The notes under the pieces are model-generated. The model had not been told where the DNA came from. It ran no database searches and worked only from the letters and a program-made list of their open reading frames with translations. From Bradyrhizobium sp. 141 (GTDB lineage: Bacteria > Pseudomonadota > Alphaproteobacteria > Rhizobiales > Xanthobacteraceae): DNA of 64,000 nt. Both the position numbers and the translations under genes were made by a program. Positions within the stretch are counted from its first letter, which is position 1; every line of letters begins with the position of its first letter. Shown here piece by piece: positions 60,483-64,000 of this stretch. Where the stretch lies: NCBI RefSeq assembly GCF_023074055.1, contig NZ_JADPKR010000058.1, positions 62,001 to 126,000 of the forward strand, written 5' to 3'.

Positions 60483-60721
60483 CGCGCCGGTTCTTGATTC
60501 GGGTCGAGCAACCGGTGGAGATGGACGATGAAATAGCGCATCTGCGCATTGTCGACCGTGCTCTGCGCCTTGGCCCGCCAGGCGGCGTGGGCGGTGGCAT
60601 AGTTCGGATAGAGGCCGACGATCTCGACGTCGTCGAGATTCTTGAAGACGTTGTGCTCGAGATCGACGAGCTCGCCGCCGACGACGAGGTGAAGCAGTTG
60701 TTGCGGGGCACTATCTGGCAT
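60479..60721 (-). CDS. DUF4170 protein
   Basis: 80-aa protein beginning MPDSAPQQLLHLVVGGELVD, with FKNLDDVEIVGLYPNYATAH and MRYFIVHLHRLL at the end, the DUF4170 pattern seen in Rhizobiales lipid A operons. Overlaps the DUF374 start by 4 bases. Function unknown. An ATG at 60766 is less likely. Confidence 0.85.
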   Translation of the reverse strand: MPDSAPQQLLHLVVGGELVDLEHNVFKNLDDVEIVGLYPNYATAHAAWRAKAQSTVDNAQMRYFIVHLHRLLDPNQEPAR

Positions 60722-60783
60722 GAGTTCTGTTCCTAACGGGCTGCCCGGCAAAGCAATGTTCGGCAAGCACGACGAAAAGCGCC

Positions 60784-61602
60784 TTAGGCTATGGGACGGT
60801 TTCGAAAATGCGCGACAATGCCCGCATGACGATCGCGCCCCGCTGCCACCAGCACCCCGTGCGCCACTTCCCGGCGGTTATAGAGGATGGGTTCTCCGGA
60901 GAGATCGCTCATCCTACCATCGGCTTCCTGCACGATCAAATCGGCCGCCGCAAGGTCCCAATCATGGCTGTTGCCCCCCGCAAAGGCCGCATCCAGCGCG
61001 CCATGGGCGACCCGGCACAGGCGCAGCGCGAGCGAACCGATTCGCGGATGCAGCTTGATCTCGCTGCCTGAGCTGTTGAGCCGCTCGACCAGCGGTTTCG
61101 GGCCGGCGACACGGGAGAAGTCGAGCGCGGATCCGGGCGAAGCCTGCACGGCCGCGCCGTTGAGCGTGGTGCCCTGGCCGCGTGCGGCGAAGAAGAACTC
61201 ATTGGTCGTCGGCGCGAACACCGCCCCCAGCACGGGCGCGGCATCCTGGACCAGCGCGACGCTGACGCACCAGTCGTCGTGGCCATTGAGATAGTTGCGC
61301 GTGCCGTCGATGGGATCGACGATCCAGGTCAGCCGCCGCGACAGCCGTGCCGCGTCGTCGGCGCTCTCCTCCGAGAGCCACCCATAATCCGGCGTCGCCG
61401 CGCGCAGGCGCGCTTCGAGCAGGTCGTTGACGGCGATGTCGGCTTCCGACACCGGCGAAGAGGCGCCCTTGGTCCACTTCTTCAGCTCGGTCCGGAACAT
61501 CGATTGCGCCAGCGCACCCGCTTCTCGCACCGTGTCTTGCAGCAGCGCCGCGTCGCGCGTCAGGATGGTTTCGCCCGGGGAGTTCGCCTCAACGTCCGCC
61601 AA
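60784..61602 (-). CDS. Inositol-monophosphatase-family 3'(2'),5'-bisphosphate nucleotidase (CysQ-like)
   Basis: 272-aa Mg-dependent, Li-sensitive phosphatase fold. Metal sites: WLSEESADD, DPIDGTRNYLNG and WDLAAADLIVQEADG. Likely converts PAP to AMP or acts on inositol phosphate. TTG start at 61602, which overlaps the pmbA stop by 14 bases; the alternative inside would remove family-typical residues. Sits upstream of the lipid A operon with a 62-bp gap. Confidence 0.9.
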   Translation of the reverse strand: MADVEANSPGETILTRDAALLQDTVREAGALAQSMFRTELKKWTKGASSPVSEADIAVNDLLEARLRAATPDYGWLSEESADDAARLSRRLTWIVDPIDGTRNYLNGHDDWCVSVALVQDAAPVLGAVFAPTTNEFFFAARGQGTTLNGAAVQASPGSALDFSRVAGPKPLVERLNSSGSEIKLHPRIGSLALRLCRVAHGALDAAFAGGNSHDWDLAAADLIVQEADGRMSDLSGEPILYNRREVAHGVLVAAGRDRHAGIVAHFRNRPIA

Positions 61603-63007
61603 GCGTCAAACCCTCGATGCGCACCGTCGGCGCATTGACGCCGTAGCGGAACTCGAGATTGTTCGCCGGCTGCATCGACTTGAAGATCTCGAACAGATGG
61701 CCGGCGATCGTCACCTCGCTGACGGGATAGGTGATCTCGCCGTTCTCGATCCAGAAGCCGGAGGCGCCGCGGCTGTAATCGCCGGTGACGCCGTTGACGC
61801 CGGAGCCGATCAGGTCGGTGACGTAGAAGCCCTGCTTGATGTCTGAGATCAGCTCGGCGGGCGTCGGCGTGCCGGGCTCGAGATGCAGATTGTACGGCCC
61901 CGGTGACGGCGAGGACGAGACGCCGCGATGGGCGTGACCGGTGGTGGTGAGGCCGAGCTCGCGGGCGGTGGCGCAGTCGAGCAGCCAGGTCGTCAGCACG
62001 CCCTCGTCGATCAGCGCGATCTTCTTCACCGCGACGCCTTCGGCATCGAAGGTCTGCGAGCGCAGGCCGCGCTTGCGCAGGGGATCGTCGACGATGCGGA
62101 TGTTCTTCGCGAACAGCTGCTGGCCGAGCTTGTCCTTCAGGAAGCTGGTCTTGCGCGCGATCGAGGCGCCGTTGATGGCGCCGACGACATGGCCGACCAG
62201 GGAGCCCGCGACGCGCGGATCGAACACGACCGGCACCTTGCAGGTCTCGACCTTGCGCGGATTGGAGCGCGCCACCGTGCGCTCGCCGGCGGAACGGCCG
62301 ACGATTTGCGGCGACAACAGGTCCGCGCCATGCGGCGCCGAGGTGAAGTCGTAATCGCGCTCCATGCCGGTGCCTTCGCCAGAGATGGCGGTGGCCGAGA
62401 TGCCCTGGCTGGAGCGCAAATAGGAGCCGTGGAAGCCGGTCGAGGTGACCAGCACCATGCCGCCCATGCCCGCGGACGCCGAGGCGCCGCCGGATTTGGT
62501 GACGCCCTTCACGGCGAGAGCCGCAGCCTCGGCTTCGAGCGCGCGGCGCTCGAGCTCACTGGTGGCGGGCACATCGGGATCGAGCAGGTCGAGATCGGGG
62601 AAATCGCGTGCGAGCAGCGCGGGATCGGCGAGGCCGACATATTTGTCGTCGGGCGCAACACGCGCCATCGCGACCGCGCGTTCGGCGAGCTTGGTGACGG
62701 CATCGCCGCTGACGTCGTTGGTCGAGACCACCGCCTGGCGCTGGCCGACCAGCACGCGCAGGCCGACATCGTCGCCCTCCGAGCGCTCGGATTCCTCGAC
62801 GCGCCCGTCGCGCACCTCGACACCTTGCGAGACGCCGCGCACCGCGACCGCATCGGCCGCATCCGCGCCGGCGCGCTTCGCCGCCTCCACCAGCCGCTGC
62901 GCCAGCTCCGACAAAGCGGACTGATCGAACAGGTCGCGGCTGGCCTTTGACCCCTTGGAGGAATCCTTGGACGAAAGCGTCGAGCTTGCGGATGGTGAAG
63001 AGTTCAC
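61589..63007 (-). CDS. pmbA: TldD/PmbA-family protein (PmbA)
   Basis: 472-aa partner subunit of the TldD-PmbA protease. It carries the family body (RDGRVEESERSEGDDVGLRV, GERTVARSNPRKVETCKVPV, HRGVSSSPSPGPYNLHLEPG) and lacks the HExxxH zinc motif, which belongs to TldD. GTG 63007 with AGGA 9 bases upstream is preferred to the GTG at 63049. A Ser/Lys-rich leader of about 30 residues precedes the domain. Confidence 0.9.
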   Translation of the reverse strand: MNSSPSASSTLSSKDSSKGSKASRDLFDQSALSELAQRLVEAAKRAGADAADAVAVRGVSQGVEVRDGRVEESERSEGDDVGLRVLVGQRQAVVSTNDVSGDAVTKLAERAVAMARVAPDDKYVGLADPALLARDFPDLDLLDPDVPATSELERRALEAEAAALAVKGVTKSGGASASAGMGGMVLVTSTGFHGSYLRSSQGISATAISGEGTGMERDYDFTSAPHGADLLSPQIVGRSAGERTVARSNPRKVETCKVPVVFDPRVAGSLVGHVVGAINGASIARKTSFLKDKLGQQLFAKNIRIVDDPLRKRGLRSQTFDAEGVAVKKIALIDEGVLTTWLLDCATARELGLTTTGHAHRGVSSSPSPGPYNLHLEPGTPTPAELISDIKQGFYVTDLIGSGVNGVTGDYSRGASGFWIENGEITYPVSEVTIAGHLFEIFKSMQPANNLEFRYGVNAPTVRIEGLTLGGR

Positions 63008-63271
63008 GAACGAAATCCTGTTGGGCGGGGGTTCGGGACTGGAACCCACAGATGTGCCCTAATGGCGCGGACTTCAAGCATTTTCAGCCTGCCAAAAGCT
63101 CAGATTCGCAGCTTGCGCGCAACGTCTCGTCAATCATGCGCGCCAAGCTCTTGTCAATCATGAGCAGCGGTGACGGTGGGTTAACCAGCCTTTTTAAGCG
63201 GTTTCGGAAAGCCGCGCGCTAAAGTCCTCGCATCGACCGGGAACATAATCCCGGCGGGGAGAACTAAAGCC

Positions 63272-63790
63272 GTGAGGCGTCAAACAGCAACATGCGGGGC
63301 CGCTCCCGCCGGGTCGAGCCGCTCTCTGCGGCTCGACCCACTTTCCCTTCCGGTCCGCTTCGATGCGCACGATCCGCGCGCCGACGGTCATGTCCGGCAG
63401 ATCGAGCTTCATCGCGAACGTGTCGTGCTGCGCCGTGCCGTCCGCGGCATGCAGATGGCGATCAACGTCCGCGTCAGCGACTTCACGGGTGTCGCGCTGC
63501 GCGGCAATGACGAGGCGCAAGCCCTCGTGCTCGTGCATCGCGATCCCTCGCTCTCCGTTCCGCTGCTGGTCGGCGCCGACGGCGAAGAACTCACTGAGGC
63601 CTGGGCGATCTGGAGCGAGCTCTTCGCGCTTCCGCAACTCGATGAAGGCGCGCGCAAGCCCGCAGCCCGTCGTCGTCGCGCCAACGCGATCCGCGCCCGC
63701 CGTCCGAAATTCCTGATGCGCCGCCGCGCCGGCATCGCGCGCGAGCTGCCGGTTCATCGCGAAGAACGCGAGATCATCGCGCGGAATTGA
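63272..63790 (+). CDS. DUF6101 protein
   Basis: 172 aa, GTG start with GGGAG about 9 bases upstream. Recognised by FDAHDPRADGHVRQIELHRE, ...FTGVALRGND and the basic RRRRANAIRARRPKFLMRRR region. Found in Bradyrhizobium and relatives; function unknown. The high Arg content may point to nucleic-acid binding. Confidence 0.8.
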   Translation: MRRQTATCGAAPAGSSRSLRLDPLSLPVRFDAHDPRADGHVRQIELHRERVVLRRAVRGMQMAINVRVSDFTGVALRGNDEAQALVLVHRDPSLSVPLLVGADGEELTEAWAIWSELFALPQLDEGARKPAARRRRANAIRARRPKFLMRRRAGIARELPVHREEREIIARN

Positions 63791-63804
63791 GCGGGATTAG
63801 TGCC

Positions 63805-63892
63805 GTAGGGTGGGCAAAGCGAAGCGTGCCCACCTTTTGTCAATCATCGAGAGATCGTGGGCACGGCGCAAGAGCGCCTTTGCCCACCCTAC
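63805..63892. repeat. Palindromic intergenic repeat, family C
   Basis: GTAGGGTGGGCAAAGCGAAG ... GCGCCTTTGCCCACCCTAC, inner CGTGCCCACC/GTGGGCACG. Between DUF6101 and the end of ubiA. Confidence 0.85.
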
Positions 63893-63901
63893 GAGCTCAC
63901 G

Positions 63902-64000
63902 TCAGGCCGCCCGTATCACCGCGTCCACCAACAATCCCGCAAACAGCAGCAAGCCTGCATCGCGATTCGACTTGAACAGGCGCAGGCAAAGCTCGGGATC
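63902..64000 (-). CDS. ubiA: 4-Hydroxybenzoate octaprenyltransferase, C-terminal end only
   Basis: The minus strand from the window edge is open to a TGA at 63902, giving 32 residues: DPELCLRLFKSNRDAGLLLF then AGLLVDAVIRAA. The SNRDAGLLLFAGL ending is that of UbiA, the membrane prenyltransferase of ubiquinone synthesis. Identified from this tail alone; most of the gene lies beyond the window. Confidence 0.7.
   Translation of the reverse strand, partial: DPELCLRLFKSNRDAGLLLFAGLLVDAVIRAA

Overview
The window is a stretch of high-GC alphaproteobacterial chromosome, most likely Bradyrhizobium or a close Nitrobacteraceae relative. The evidence is the set and order of housekeeping genes, the very high GC of the core genes, the many short palindromic intergenic repeats of the kind common in that genus, and a haloacetate dehalogenase whose catalytic residues sit at the same numbers as in the Rhodopseudomonas palustris enzyme. 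No rRNA, tRNA, CRISPR array or transposase was found.

Layout. 0-6 kb: hisS (cut by the window edge), a DUF2314 protein, ilvE, and a divergent MarR / response regulator / histidine kinase operon (PetP-PetR-like). 6-10.6 kb: small exported proteins, an RNase T2, rlmJ, a cold-shock protein with a structured leader, and an outer-membrane beta-barrel. 10.8-17.1 kb: uvrC, pgsA, moaD, moaE, prmB and two membrane proteins, several with overlapping ends. 17-24.8 kb: a methyltransferase divergent from a winged-helix/TPR regulator, a degenerate EAL protein, a HAD hydrolase, an orphan CheY-like protein, ribF, and a DUF2384/RES toxin-antitoxin pair whose toxin carries a one-base frameshift. 25-32.9 kb: ileS, lspA, an exported protein, an active/inactive pair of M16 peptidases, and arfB. 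33-36.5 kb: a small cytochrome c, a VOC protein, a Tat-exported subunit and a GMC oxidoreductase, which look like one electron-transferring dehydrogenase. 37-45 kb: mutL, rsmD, rluB (with a very long Arg/Asp-rich N-terminus), tadA, the haloacetate dehalogenase and purD.

45.6-49.1 kb is the clearest accessory segment. It is visibly lower in GC than its flanks and carries three co-directional genes: a DPPW-motif Rossmann methyltransferase-like protein, a calcineurin-type metallophosphoesterase with an unidentified aromatic N-terminal module, and an Mrr-like PD-(D/E)XK nuclease with a separate N-terminal module. I could not match this trio to a named system. It is the best candidate here for an undescribed, possibly anti-phage, system.

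49.2-51.8 kb is an operon of an alpha/beta hydrolase, two paralogous membrane proteins and a winged-helix regulator, read from a promoter that overlaps a perfect 10-bp inverted repeat. 51.8-57.2 kb holds xseA, repeats, a DLH-fold protein lacking its nucleophile, and several small proteins, including two too short for ordinary gene calling. 57.4-64 kb is the lipid A/Kdo operon (DUF4170, DUF374 acyltransferase, waaA, lpxK), preceded by pmbA and a CysQ-like phosphatase, then a DUF6101 gene and the end of ubiA.
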